Positions 15,401 through 26,567 of a stretch of DNA of 64,000 nucleotides are shown in pieces. The notes below the pieces were generated by a model. It was not told the origin of the DNA. It saw only the letters and a program-made list of their open reading frames with translations, and did no database searches. The position numbers and the translations under genes were made by a program. The stretch is from contig NC_070605.1 in assembly GCF_027172205.1 (NCBI RefSeq), positions 42,061,804 to 42,125,803 of the forward strand, in the 5' to 3' direction. Every line of letters begins with the position of its first letter. Position 1 is the first letter of the stretch. The stretch is from Podarcis raffonei. Lineage: Eukaryota; Chordata; Lepidosauria; Squamata; Lacertidae.

Positions 15401-18400
15401 AAACCTTCCATCCTGAAGCATACAAATAATGGCTTCTAAACTGTGGCCTGAAGAAGCACTTTTAGTTCATTTCTGCACACTGGTTAAGTCTAGGAGGCAT
15501 GTAGTGGGTCCTCAGAATAAAGACTCCAGACTCCACAAGTTCCAAATTCGACATGCACAATTTACTTTAGTAATATCACTAATTTTCTGTGGTGCCATTT
15601 TCAATCCATGGCATCGATGCAACACAAAAATAGAATTTTTTGAAGACTGCCAAGTAGAAAGGAAAAACAAAATCTGACCTATTTCTATTACTAAAGCTTG
15701 CTGATCCTGAAAGTGATCTCAATGGACTTTCTGGAAGAGGCAAGTCAAATATATTTGGGCACACAAAAAACTTGGGTTCAAAAAGGGAACAATTCACTGT
15801 CCCCTTTAGGCATAATATTTCAGTAAACCACAACCAAAACTGTTTTCATTTTTTACCACTTCCAATAATCCCATTAGTGCTACCACTGCCAGTTTTTTTC
15901 CTCCTATGAACCAGTTGTGCAAAAAGTTTTAAATTCTAATCAAATAAATGCTACATCAAATTAAAAAGTCTTACAATACCTGTCTTGATTAGTAGGAACT
16001 ATGAAGTTTGCAACAGGAAAGAATATTTTGTTTCCATTTGAAGTAACTCTTTCATTATTATAAAACAGCACTACAGTGGTACCTCTGGATACGCACACCT
16101 CCAATTGCGTATCCTTCAGGATGCGAACGTGGCAAACCCAGAAGTATTTTTCTGGGTTTTGTCATGCGTGCATGTGCAGCAGCAGTCTACCGCATTGTGC
16201 ACATGTGCAGAAGCAGTCTACCGCCATGCATGCATGCGCAGAAGCGGTCCCCCTGGTTGCGGAAACCTCAGAATCTGACCAGAGATCCAGAACAGATCCT
16301 GTCCGCAACCGGAGGTACCACTATATTTTTGCTAGTACAGTGGTACCTTGGTTCTCAATGAGCTTGGCTCCCGAACAAATAGGCTCCCGAACACTGCAAA
16401 CCCAGAAGTAAGTATTCCAGTTTGCGAACGTTTTTTGGAAGCCGAATGTCTGACACAGCTTCCACTTGACTGCAGGAAGGTCCTGCAGCCAATTGGAAGT
16501 TGCACCTTGGTTTTCGAACCATTTTGGGAGTCAAACGGACTCCCGGAACAGATTAAGTTTGAGAACCAAGGTACCACTGTACAGGCATATTCATAAGACC
16601 TGCTTGTGGGACTGTTTTTGTGTGACCGGCTGGATTAATATCCAATACACTTAAACCAGTGTTTGAAATTAGCCAGGCACATTTTGCACCTTGCTTTCAA
16701 CCACTTGCAACCAAGTGAATATGCCTGGCTGCTAGGATGGCACTTCTACCATCTGCAAGTGCATGCCTGGGGATCATTGGATCTGGACTGTTTTCACAAA
16801 CTAATACCCAGTGGTATTTTTCTAGAAAAAGGGATGCTGGAACTCACCATGAATGCCTCCTTTTTTCTCTTATAATGGCAATGGTGCCCTCCTAAGAGGT
16901 GCCGGAACAGATTTCCACCAGTCTGACTGAAAAAAGGCCTTGCTAATACTCCAACCTGTAGAATTCTATCAGTTATGTTTTATCAGCACAATCAGAATGA
17001 ATTTCTGGAACCAAAATGCTTCTTCTGTGCAGTCTGAGCAGGGGCAATCACCATTAAGTGAGAGATTCAAAAAGACCAATATATATGTGTGGACTGTCCC
17101 TGGATCAAATGACGTTTCTTTCTTATCAAAGCTCAAGGTTGTTATCTGAACTAGCCAGATGCTTAACTGAGAATCACAATCGGTGCATCGTCTGACAAAT
17201 AAGACTTCAGAGCTGTCTTGCCCCAAAATGGCAACTAAACATTCCATTTTGGTGACTAACTTTGGTTTAAGGAGCCATTTGGCACATAGCTTATATATCA
17301 GAGTTCCTAACACTGATTTAAGCCAGGTTATTCATTACCTCATGTATTAAGCAGCACATGAAAAAGTGCTTATGTTGATTCTATTTAATATGTTACTTCT
17401 GGAAGCAACTGAAATGCCCAGAGAACAGCTACTTGGGATTAAAACAAAAAACATCATTCTAACATAGCTCAGCAATAAGGAACAAAAGGGAGTTTCAAAC
17501 AGATAATATTCCATAGGTCCAAACCACTATCCTTTCACAAATTAAAGCACTGCTAGTTCATAGGGGGAAAAACCCTGCCCAGCTTACAGATGGATTGATT
17601 TCATTGCTGCAGAATAACAGGACATTACTTAATATAGCTAGCCAGTAGCCATTTTGCATACTAGTACATTTTATAAGGGGACACGGGTGGCGCTGTGGGT
17701 AAAAGCCTCAGCACCTAGGGCTTGCCGATCGAAAGGTCGGTGGTTCGAATCCCCGCGGCGGGGTGCGCTCCCGCTGCTCGGTCCCAGCGCCTGCCAACCT
17801 AGCAGTTCGAAAGCACCCCCGGGTGCAAGTAGATAAATAGGGACCGCTTACTAGCGGGAAGGTAAACGGCGTTTCCGTGTGTGGCTCTGGCTCGCCAGAG
17901 CAGCGATGTCACGCTGGCCACGTGACCCGGAAGTGTCTCCGGACAGCGCTGGCCCCCGGCCTCTTGAGTGAAATGGGCGCACAACCCTAGAGTCTGTCAA
18001 GACTGGCCCGTATGGGCAGGGGTACCTTTACCTTTACCTTTTACATTTTATATTCAAAGAGCGTAACAGAGAAATGGCCACGGCAACATTGTACATTTGT
18101 GAGATGAGTCAATTTACCCAAGAAAAGGAAACGGAAGTATGGGAAACTGTGTTTAATAATTATGTTGGTGCCTCAGAAGGAATCTGTAAGCTGATCACCC
18201 TCAGGCAGATCTAAGTCAGTTTGACCAGGTTGTGGAAAGCCAATTTCTCTGAAAGGCACGTGTAAAAACTGTGTGCAACAACTCCTAGGATAGATTTTCA
18301 TTACTGACTCTGCGTTAACACACATTTGACTTGAACTGACCCAGGCTAACTCTTGAGCATGTGCAGTGAAGCAGTATATCGCCATACCTGTTTGCGGGAC

Positions 18401-19241
18401 TGTTCCCGTGACCAGACTACCTCATCGCATCCATTGCTTTACGACTAGTAAGAACTGTACACTGCTTTAAGAAAGCGGCGCTACAAATGAAGGCAGGAAA
18501 CTCAAAGCCAAACAATGGCAACACCAATCCTAGACATACGAGGTCTTGGGCGCTTTATCCGGTACCAGCAGAAAGGAAAGAGATTGATTCATGGACGCAG
18601 CAATTTCCCCTCTTGCCTGGCTCAGCACTTACCCTTATTATTATCTGTGCAGAGCTCAACCTAAAGACCCAAAGGGCGGAGTAGCAGAGGGAGAGAAGTC
18701 ACCTGCTCTTCCTTGGTCTCTGTTCCGCCCTGGGCTCTTCTGCAAAGCGATTCACACGTACACCCGCCACCATCATGACACGTACGTTAGCTCACCCCCA
18801 CCCATTCTTCCTTTTACCGGAGAGAGACCAGGGAGGGGCTGCGAGGGGGGCTCAGGGAGACCTGGAATCCCCCGCCAACACCCAACGGCACCCAGGAAAC
18901 AGCGCTCCGCTCCGCCGCAGCGTCGCGTTCACACGCCCCAGACGACTCGCCTCCCGCGCGCGCTCCGCTTCCCCCGCCGCCCGAGTTCTGGCGGAGACGG
19001 CGGGGCTCAGCGAAGAGGAAAGGCTTTTCTCCCGCCCTGCTTTCTCCCTCCTTGGCTCCCCTCCTTCCCTTTCAGGCGCGCCGACCCCGACACGGGAAAC
19101 CCACTCACACAAGCCGAGAGCCGCCGCCAGCAGCAACGAGCTGAGCCAGGCGGCGAGCGGAGCAGCGCCTTGCCTCGGACTGCAGCCGCCGCCTCCTCCT
19201 GGCGCCGTTAACGCCGCCACCGCCACGGTCGCCGCTGCCAT
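705..19241 (-). CDS. MPZL1: MPZL1-type V-set immunoglobulin receptor, locus A (3' part outside window)
   Basis: Myelin protein zero-like 1 (PZR) is a single-pass cell-surface V-set Ig protein that signals through SHP-2 via cytoplasmic ITIMs. Exons on the minus strand are 19109-19241, 2842-3002, 2112-2325 and 705-837, all with AG/GT borders and phases 1, 0, 1, 2. Exon 1 gives an Ala/Leu-rich signal peptide (residues 1 to about 48). Exon 2 has EVYTPAEL and the first V-set cysteine (about C70, in LPCSF). Exon 3 has FFYYSHGKSY, WAGDLNKKDAS and DNGTFICDVKNPPDIVV with the second cysteine (about C147). Exon 4 has NLPVFPITLVAG, a membrane span (about 177-203) and a basic RKKNSK stop-transfer. From memory the exon phases and motifs match human MPZL1. 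N-glycosylation sequons are NGT in exon 2 and NGT in exon 3. ITIM exons would lie left of base 705 and are not seen. The first intron is 16 kb and packed with transposons. No break is seen in the four exons. Confidence 0.9.
3782..3895. mobile_element. Palindromic MITE copy
   Basis: Same family: AGACTATAGCTCCCACC, CTGACCACTGG and AACTATAATCCAGACACATC. Eroded. Confidence 0.55.
4745..5000 (+). mobile_element. LINE C-terminal fragment (CR1/L2 type)
   Basis: Reads as eroded LINE ORF2 C-terminal sequence (a cassette of the kind SGGSISGMLFLG, then a leucine- and lysine-rich end). Low identity, low confidence on family. Confidence 0.35.
5060..5995 (+). mobile_element. Degraded CR1-type LINE reverse transcriptase fragment
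   Basis: Broken coding remnants recall the CR1 reverse transcriptase: a NYRPVS-like stretch near 5200, QGSVLGQLFYTYL then VNDLNFG near 5570-5625, and a TTVKKWSRNKIAQ-like piece near 5930. Many frameshifts and stops. An old insertion in locus A intron 1. Confidence 0.6.
6311..6551. mobile_element. Tigger/pogo-like MITE
   Basis: Starts CAGTGGAACCTCGGTTTTCC, ends TTGCACTG, flanked by TA. The homologous site near 35840 is empty. Confidence 0.75.
7250..9990. other. Locus A intron 1, no gene seen
   Basis: AT-rich intron DNA. I find no splice-bounded exon, RNA gene or clear full element apart from the microsatellites. The 7650-8050 part recurs inverted at 42960-43400. Confidence 0.5.
9332..9374 (+). 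repeat. (AAAT)n microsatellite
   Basis: About ten AAAT units; a (TTTA)n run at 9518-9539 lies nearby. Confidence 0.9.
10043..10269. mobile_element. Tigger/pogo-like MITE
   Basis: TA-flanked, CAGTGGTATTTCGGTTGTCG to GAGGTACCACTG, nearly palindromic ends. Confidence 0.8.
11170..11300 (+). mobile_element. CORE-SINE fragment
   Basis: Contains ATGTGACCTTGGGCCAGTTA and CTCTCAGCCTAACCTACCTC, the conserved core of MIR-like SINEs, without clear ends. Confidence 0.6.
12396..12775 (-). mobile_element. L2-type LINE 3' end, 5'-truncated
   Basis: Minus strand encodes a typical LINE C-terminus (TRQRAFSVVAPSLWNALPPD then FRRHLKAALFREAFNV), a GCCCAGAGTGGCTGGGG 3' UTR and an (ATT)n tail. Locus B has no insertion at the matching place, so this arrived after the A/B duplication. 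Confidence 0.8.
13765..13880. mobile_element. Palindromic MITE copy
   Basis: GTTGTTGGACTATAACTCAC and GATGGGAGACCAACAACATC around CTGACCATTGGC. The third intron copy (42715-42815) has it at the same place, so it predates the duplication. Confidence 0.65.
14355..14599. mobile_element. Tigger/pogo-like MITE
   Basis: TA-flanked, CAGTGGTACCTCGGGTTA to TTAACCCGAGGTACCACTG, with subterminal CAGGTTA repeats. Confidence 0.85.
14705..14870. mobile_element. Mariner-like MITE
   Basis: Inverted ends (CCATATTTTTCCATGTGTA and GTCTTATAGACGGTAAAATA) flanked by TA, with two internal GGGTCGTCTTATACA repeats. Confidence 0.7.
16074..16323. mobile_element. Tigger/pogo-like MITE
   Basis: CAGTGGTACCTCTGGATACG to GGAGGTACCACTA, TA-flanked; internal CATGCGCAGAAGC repeats. 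Confidence 0.75.
16338..16579. mobile_element. Tigger/pogo-like MITE
   Basis: CAGTGGTACCTTGGTTCTC to GAACCAAGGTACCACTG, TA-flanked, only 14 bases from the previous MITE. Confidence 0.8.
16809..16938. mobile_element. hAT-type MITE
   Basis: CAGTGGTATTTTTCTAGAAA, an interior AAGAGGTGCCGGAACAG, and an ACTGAAAAAAGGC end. Ends are approximate. Confidence 0.5.
17676..18041 (+). mobile_element. Squamate tRNA-derived SINE
   Basis: tRNA-like head (GGTGGCGCTGTGGGT and GGTTCGAATCCCC), a body with GGTAAACGGCGTTTCCGTG, and a GGGGTACCTTTACCTTTACC tail. Flanked by an 11-base target duplication TACATTTTATA (17665-17675 and 18042-18052). In locus A intron 1. Confidence 0.9.
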
Positions 19242-19420
19242 TTTCCTGCCTCCACCTCCTTTTCCTCTCATTGTTCCACCCCCGCCCATGGTTGGAAGAG
19301 GAGTGGGAGAGCCGAAGGGAACCTCCACGCCGGTATTGAGCCGGAGCGCTGTCAATCACGCACACCTCCTGAATCCAGCGTCTTCCTTCTGGCCAGGCTC
19401 TGCCCTTCACTTCTCACGTC
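18830..19420 (-). promoter_or_regulatory. CpG-rich promoter region of locus A
   Basis: The sequence around the exon 1 start codon (19241) is very GC-rich and dense in CpG, unlike the AT-rich flanks. The start at 19241 is preferred over upstream in-frame ATGs because it begins the MAAATVAVAAL signal peptide shared with locus B. I see no clear TATA box; CpG-island promoters usually lack one. Confidence 0.6.
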
Positions 19421-19614
19421 GCAGGGCGATTGGGAGCTCGGGATTTCACTCAGCCATGGGAGGGCCATTGAGAAGAGAAGCTGCCCGCCCACTTTGGGCG
19501 CCTGTCACGTGACTGGAAGCTACCTTGGGGCTTTATTGTGAGGGCTGGGCAATTGCAGAGCGGTAGCTTTGCCATGGCCTGTTTTCGACAGAAAGGTTGT
19601 GGTGACGCCGGCTC

Positions 19615-19615
<1 letters not shown>

Positions 19616-19660
<45 letters not shown>

Positions 19661-19661
19661 A
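19616..19661 (+). repeat. (GTA)n microsatellite
   Basis: About 15 units, upstream of the locus A promoter. Confidence 0.95.
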
Positions 19662-20374
19662 GGCGTCACCGTGGATCTTGTCCTTACTGGGGGTTTTTAA
19701 GGACTTGCTCCACGCCACTCCACTCACATCTGTGCACATTTTCGTAGCCTGACATGCGGAAGCCCTCTTGGGTTCTGTTCATGGCCCATATCGCTGCATT
19801 CATCATTTAATACTAGTTGAAAAATTATCAGTTTCCCCCATTAAGTCCTATGAAACTGCGAGCAGAGTTTAACAGGCTGCTTTCACTAAGTTTGGGGTCT
19901 GGCATCCCGTACAGTCAACCAAATAATGTTGGGAGTATTTACCTATATAGAAAATAAGGAAGTGTATATAAGTATGGGGAAAGGCAGCATCGTGCCACAA
20001 CTTACAGCTAGCAAACAGTATAATTTGGTAACTCGTATATTCACCAACGTTTAAAGTTCCTTTAAAGCAGGACAGCTGCTGTCATAAAGAGGTTTCCTTT
20101 TAATGTTGTTCCATTTATGCCTTGGAGGAGAGTTAGGGGTTCAAATACTCGACAATGCAACGTTTTGTTGCAGGTCCCACTTTTTCCCCTCCTGATAAAG
20201 ACACACAAACACCAGGTAAAAATATTATAAGCAAATGTGTCAGGAGCATTCCAGCAGTAAATCACATTATACCAGTTAGAGTTACGTAATTCTTTATTAG
20301 CAAAAACATCTGCACAGACTAAACAGAGTGTCAGGCCTAGTGAGCATAGCAACTTATCTCCAGTAGGTCCTGCT

Positions 20375-20590
20375 TCCATGAAGCAGTCAGTGAGGGGAGC
20401 TGTTACTGTTGAGTAGGCAGGCAGGAACTTCCAGTAGTAGTTTGCAAACTCCAAGAACCTCTGCAAATCCTTCTTAGTCTTTGGTGCCTGCGAAGACGCC
20501 ACACTGCTGACCTTGGCAAGATCAATCTCCATCCCTTTGGGGGTCAAGCAAAATCCCATGAAGTCCATCATCATGACACAATGCATACTC
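20375..20590 (-). mobile_element. Fossil Ty3/Gypsy pol fragment
   Basis: A minus-strand stretch shows the Ty3/Gypsy reverse transcriptase to RNase H connection region (DFMGFCLTPKGMEIDLAK, then KKDLQRFLEFANYYWKFLP). Only this piece is recognised; no LTRs are seen beside it. It is a broken, old fragment. Confidence 0.8.
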
Positions 20591-20805
20591 CTAACTCTGG
20601 AAGGAATTTTATGGCATATTTGACATACTCAGCGTCTCTGAAAAGAGGTAGTGTGAAGATAGACATCGGTAGCAGCTTGCTTCCTAGGGCTACTGTTACT
20701 CTTGGCACTGACTGTGGAAGAGCCACACTTTCTTCACTAACTTTGTACAGGGCATCCACACAAAGTCTTGAACTAAGTGTCTTCTCTAATTTTACCCCTT
20801 CCACT

Positions 20806-21110
20806 TGAGTCCAGTTTCTGCCTGGACATTGAGGTCCAGCGCCAAGGGCCTTCTGGCGGTTCCCTTGCTGCGAGAAGCCAAGTTACAGGGAACCAGGCAG
20901 AGAGCCTTCTCGGTAGTACCACCCGCCCTGTGGAACGCCCTCCCACCAGATGTCAAAGAGAAAAATAAGTACCAAACTTTTAGAAGACATCTGAAGGCAG
21001 CCCTGTTTAGGGAAGCTTTTATGTTTAATAGGTTATTGTATTTTGGTGTTTTGTTGGAAGCCGCCCAGAGTGGCTGGGGAAGCCCAGCCAGATGGGCGGG
21101 GTATAAATAA

Positions 21111-21155
<45 letters not shown>
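20806..21155 (+). mobile_element. L2-type LINE 3' end
   Basis: Same family as the 12.4-kb copy: LQGTRQRAFSVVPPALWNAL, then CGCCCAGAGTGGCTGGGGAA and an (ATT)n tail at 21113-21155. Confidence 0.8.
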
Positions 21156-21156
<1 letters not shown>

Positions 21157-21159
21157 TCT

Positions 21160-23860
21160 TCCATTTTTGTCAGAGCTCAGAGAAATCTGACCTTTTCTTC
21201 CTCTGTAACTCAATGGAATAGCTTCAGAGTTTCCCCAGATGTAGATGGTCTCTTCTGTTATTGTTCCAGACAAGTGCAGCTAGTCACTTTCTTTATTTTT
21301 TTAAGGAAATAAATTTTATTTAAGATTCGACAATAATAATAAATCAACAATAACTAATACAGTACATCAATTCATTGCAGTTGACCATCTTTAACAATAG
21401 TTAACAAACTACAAAACATCACTTCTGGTTAGTCAACTTCTCTTATTTAACTTTATCTTTTTCTTAGCTGATCAGAAAAAAGGAGACTAAAAGAAGACAG
21501 TGAGAAGAGAGAGAAATTTAAAAGAGGAAAAAAGGAAGAAAAAGAAAAAAGGGGGGAGAATAAAGAAATTAATAAAGAAAAAAAGAAAAAGGATAATAAA
21601 TACATTTAACTTCCAATTAGACTCATTGTATTATTATTTCTATTGTTCTTTCACACACAGTTCCAAATTACTGTATTACTTTCTTTATTTTTATCGGCTA
21701 TCAAAAACATTATGTTTCTTATCTTACAAGGATCATTCTAGTTCTGCCAAGAGATGTTTATTATTACAATAGTTTTCCAGGTATTCTTTAAAGATTTTCC
21801 AGTTCCCTCTAAATCTTTCTCAATATTCCAAAACTCCTCTCTAGAAAACAACTCTATCACTTAAATACTTCCCTTTCATAAACATCCATTTGTTTTCTTT
21901 CTGCCCGCTAATTTGCAGTGAAGGAGGCTTTGTGGACACCAGAAGTCCTCAAGTGAGCCACTGAGCCCAAGGACACTGCACCAGTGGCTTCAGTGCACTT
22001 CAGCATGGGCAGTGAGCAGGCACTGCTGTATATATATATATGCTCCTTGAAATGTGTGTGTGTGTGTTTCAATAATCCCAGCTATAAGAATTAATATCAA
22101 GGACAGTGGCATCTCAGTGCCACTGCAGGATGAATGGTTAATTTATCCTGACAGACACTATGGCTTTAACAACTGCATATCAAGTTCTGATCTGGGCTTT
22201 GCTCTGGCCTCACTGGATATCACAGGCAAGCCAATATTTTTCACACACACCCTTCCTATCTGTAAAAAAACTTCCAAAGTTGTTGGAACCATTTAACTGA
22301 TAAAATGTTTCTGAAGCAACTGAGCACTGCAAATGAAGTGTTATGTAATTACCAAGCGTTCTCATATTAATTATTAATCAATTTAAAAAGCTCAAAAAGC
22401 TAGGACAATATTTTGTCTTATTATTAATAGATCTGGCAAACTATCTTAATATGACCTAGCAGTAAGCTATATTAATAGATGGAGACACAAGTCTGCATTG
22501 TATAATACTGGAACATAAAGTCTGAAGTAAAGTAAACATGAAATAAATGAAGAAAATGAATTAAATGAAGAAAAAGGGACAATGATGAGTGCAAGCTGTC
22601 AAGACCGATCACCAGTAACTAATTAAAACAATCATAATTTGTAAATCTAATATTCTGATTTAAAGAATGTACAGTGTAATAACAAGTTACTTAAATGTTT
22701 ATTAACATAAAAATCATATTAACAAAAATGAGTGCATACTTAATAGGAATAACTATTGAATACCTAGAAATATTTGTGTAAGTCATTACAGAATATTGTT
22801 AGACACACAATTTGGTAAGATCTTTTGTTTGAAATATTTTTTATTATGTCTCCATTGGTTGCTGAAATACTTTATACTGAACTATGGGTGTCTTGGTTTT
22901 TTTCTGATTTCCTTAAGGAAAACATATGTTTAGCAAACTAATTATACTGTACCAATGGAAATAAGGAAAAACTTTAATTATGCAGCCTATATCTTTATTT
23001 TGCAGTGTTACTGTTGTGCACCATTCATTCCAATTTTACAAGCTACTTGGAGGAGAAAACAATGTGTAGTTCAGTGCAGTCCTGTCCCTGACTACCTGGA
23101 CAGCTTTTGAAATCTCAGGAGGCATTACCCACATGTGGTCAACCATATTATCTTCACAGTGTAAAGGCTAGAAACTTGATTGTGTGTCTGTATGTTTTAA
23201 GTGGAAGCTTAGATTATCAGGAAGCTGAGCTGACTAACCCTTTACCACATTCTGTGCTTATTCTGTGCTTCTACAGAAGCATGCACACAATCCAGACACT
23301 GCATTTCCTGTGTTTTGCTGAGCACTGCAGAAAGGCAAATGACTGGTCCAAAACATTTTCTTTACAGCATCTTTTTGAACTATAGGTCTTCCTGCACACA
23401 TTCCTGTTTCATTGACCCCATCCTTTTGTTCACAATTACACTGTGACCCCCTTCATATTTCAGCAATATGGTAAAATTAAGACATATATCCTAGTTTATT
23501 TATTAGGATTTAGAATCTATTCTGATTCCCCTCTTGTTTTGCCCTTGATACCCATTAGGCAATAAGCAGGGACAGTCTGACTAACAAAAAGAGGAACCTA
23601 AAGACTATCAGATGACAGGCATTAAAAAGGGAATCATCTAGCCCACTAAGGGAAATATTTGTTAGTTACTTTATCCGCACATCCCAGACAGACTGGAACC
23701 AAAATACACTCTATTCAGCAGATAATTATGAGAAACTTTCACATCTCTACATTGAGACACAGCAGCAGGCAGTACATGCAACTTCCTGGGGAGAAGATTG
23801 GAGACTTTGCATGCTAGGCAGATCCAGTGGGGAAGATTCTTATGATTTCCCATATGTTAC
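21160..23860. other. Intergenic AT-rich DNA
   Basis: No gene is supported. 21290-21900 is A/T-rich and may be an old LINE 3' region; 22031-22070 has short TA and TG runs. Confidence 0.45.
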
Positions 23861-23864
23861 TGCT

Positions 23865-23960
23865 TGTGAGCATGTTTATTTCAATATGTACTCATTTACA
23901 TGTAAGCTGCCTTGGTGTCCTGGAAGGTATAGCATAAATTACTGTAATAAATAAACAGGG
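23865..23960 (+). mobile_element. LINE 3' tail fragment
   Basis: GTAAGCTGCCTTGGTGTCCTG followed by an AATAAATAAA tail resembles an eroded CR1/L2 3' end. Confidence 0.35.
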
Positions 23961-25209
23961 TTAAGGAATTATCAAGTATTGGTTAAGCATTTTGGTTTGT
24001 AAGAGTATTGTTCCTGTGTTAGAATGTGACCTACCAATGGTTCTCTTTCCCATAATTCTAAGAAAACAATAAATATACCTGATTCAGTGAAGTTATTGTT
24101 GTTGAGTTGTGCAGAGTATTATAATGTCTGTCAGTGCATAACAGCTTAGTCCATATGGCAAAACACACTTCCAGAGCTATATTGCTGAAGAATGGAAGTT
24201 GGGTCATGCCTAATCCTCATAACGATGGTTCAGAGGAACGGTCTACTGAAAATGCTCTAATGTTCCTCCAGCCTATAGGTCATCAGTGTTTACCTCAACC
24301 TACGAATTTCTATTTAGGTTTCTAATTCAAACACATGCAATGTGGGCTCAAGTTCCTGATTCATTTAATGCCTATTCATGAGCAGCAAGTTACTATGGAA
24401 ACTCCCACATTTTATTTTCAATACTGGAAGGAAACATAATTTCAGTGAAAGGCAACACTTAGTGACTCCTGGCATACTTGGCATCCACCACTCCTTTTGA
24501 CATTGATAACTTGGTTCTCTCCTTCTCATATAAGTACAGTACTTATGGCATTTTGGGATATTGATAGTCCTAACAAGACCACAATGCAAAACAGTTTGAG
24601 GAAAGAAGAGAAAGACAGGGACACACAAAGCTCAGTTTGGGCTCTGTAAATCTATCTTAGAATGCTGGTTGCCTTTCTTCCTAGATATCTGATGTGGCAG
24701 GGTGTTTCTGCCTGTGTTCCCCCTGTATATTTGTAAAATAAATGCAATCATTACAAATTTCCGATAAGCCTCCAGTGATGTCCTTCCATACGCACTGTGT
24801 CTCTTTAAAATACCTCCACACTGTATTACACACTGTGTTCCTATAACTTCTTTCTTGGAAAATGTGGTGTGTAATGAAATATATTTTGGGTCTGTAGCAG
24901 ACTTACATGGAGAGCCACTTTGAGGTACTATAGCCTAGTGTGACATACAAGCTTTGGGTCTGCCTCTTTGTGACCCAACAACCAGTGGGAGCTGGCAAGT
25001 GGATCACTGAATTAGGAGAGACAGAGAGAGAATGGAATTTAAGTTAGAGGCTGACAGTCAACAGATAGGGACATCTGAGAGAGCACAGGCAGGGGTTGTC
25101 TGTGGGGTAGGCAGGGATCTGGATTTTAGAATTAGGGACTTTCTGTCTATCTGGAGAGAAGGGTTCTCTGGCTATATGAATAGGCTCAAAGAGGGGCTAC
25201 ATGTTAGAG

Positions 25210-25644
25210 CAGGGTCCCTCAGACCATGTGGTGGGCCAGATTATTATTTTTTTTTGGGGGGGGGGAATGAACGAATTCCTATGGCCCACAAATAACCCAG
25301 AGATGCATTTTAAATAAAAGAACACATTCTACTCATGTAAAGACACCGGGCAGGTCCCACAAATAACACAGAGATGCATTTAAAATAAAAGGACACATTC
25401 TACTCATGTAAAGACACCGGGCAGGTCCCACAAATAACACAAGAGATGCATTTAAAATAAAAGAACACATTCTACTCATGTAAAGACACCGGGCAGGTCC
25501 CACAAATAACACAGAGATGCATTTTAAATGAAAGAACACATTCTACTCATGTAAAAACACGCTTATTCCCGGACCGTCTGTGGGCTGGATTGAGAAGGTT
25601 ATTGGGCCGCATCCGGCCCCCGGGCCTTAGGTTGCCTACCCCTG
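25210..25644. mobile_element. hAT-type MITE with internal tandem expansion
   Basis: Ends CAGGGTCCCTC and GTTGCCTACCCCTG with a perfect 8-base target duplication TGTTAGAG (25202-25209 and 25645-25652). The centre is amplified in units of about 71 bases. Confidence 0.85.
25284..25560. repeat. About 71-base tandem repeat, roughly four units
   Basis: Units share ACATTCTACTCATGTAAAGA, CACCGGGCAGGTCC and ACAAATAACACAGAGATGC, with phase points at about 25348, 25419 and 25491. The single-unit form is in the related element at 27924-28173. Confidence 0.85.
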
Positions 25645-26102
25645 TGTTAGAGGGAACAGATTGCTAAATGGCTTTCAGTTAGTGTTAGGTCTAACCTGTG
25701 ACTGAACAAGGGTTTATCTATCTATCTGAGGGAAAGTTAGAGGTTTTGGAAGTATTTTATGGCTAGGGTAAAAGAATAGACATCCTAAAAAGAATCTCTC
25801 TGTCCAGTGACAGTTTGAAAGCGGTAAGACAGTTAATAAAGTGTCTCTTTGTAACAAAGTATTTTGCCTTGCAAAAGTAATCACTAAGCAATGACTTCTT
25901 CAGGGTAAACAAATTAAATTCCTGCTTTGTTTTAAAAGTGCCTCGTCTCGTCCTTACCTAGTTCTTCTAAGTAAGGGTTGAGTAGTCAGAGATTACTCTT
26001 TACTGATTTGTAACATCTTGCTGCTGGTAAATAACCACACTACCACAAACAGTTAATACTAAAACCTTTGCTGGGGAAATAAAGGGAGGATATAACAAAT
26101 AA

Positions 26103-26340
26103 AAGGTAAAGGTAAAGTGGCCCCTGACCGTTAGGTCCAGTCACGGACGACTCTGGGGTTGCGGCACTCATCTCACTCTATAGGCCGAGGGAGCCAGCAT
26201 ACAGCTTCAGGGTCCTGTGGCCAGCATGACTAAGCCACTTCTGGACCAGAGCAGCGCACGGAAACGCTGTTTACCTTCCCGCTGGAGCAGTACCTATTCA
26301 TCTACTTGCACTTTGACGTGCTTTCGAACTGCTAGGTTGG
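26103..26340 (-). mobile_element. Squamate SINE, 5'-truncated
   Basis: Reverse-oriented body and tail of the same SINE without the tRNA-like head; it stops at GCTAGGTTGG. Confidence 0.8.
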
Positions 26341-26354
26341 CTATATAACCAATA

Positions 26355-26567
26355 CAGTAGTACCTCGGGTTAAGAACTTAATTCGTTCTGGACCTGAAAC
26401 TGTTCTGAACCTGAAGCACCACTTTAGCTAATGGGACTTCCTGCTGCTACCACAACGCCACCATGTGATTTCTGTTCTCATCCTGAAGCAAAGTTCTTAA
26501 CCCGAGGTATTATTTCTGGGTTAGCGGAGTCTGTAACCTGAAGCGTCTGTAACCCGAGGTACCACTG
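26355..26567. mobile_element. Tigger/pogo-like MITE
   Basis: CAGTAGTACCTCGGGTTAAG to CCGAGGTACCACTG, TA-flanked, inside a larger insertion in the locus C 3' flank. Confidence 0.8.

Noticed and set aside
17676-17760. tRNA-like sequences at the heads of the SINEs (also 29414, 37544, 43702)
   Set aside because: They have A and B box-like motifs but no complete cloverleaf and continue into the SINE body.
18591-19512. Long plus-strand open frames (206 and 245 codons) across the locus A promoter
   Set aside because: They are low-complexity Pro/Arg/Ser/Ala readings of CpG-island DNA opposite to exon 1, with no domain. The minus-strand exon explains the region.
20571-20804. Minus-strand open frame next to the Gypsy fragment as a possible host exon
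   Set aside because: No recognisable domain or splice borders; it abuts the LTR-retrotransposon fragment and a LINE.
25333-25539. Regular repeats with spacing that could suggest a CRISPR array or repeated peptide
   Set aside because: The 71-base units have no separate repeat and spacer parts and lie wholly within a hAT MITE in a vertebrate genome.
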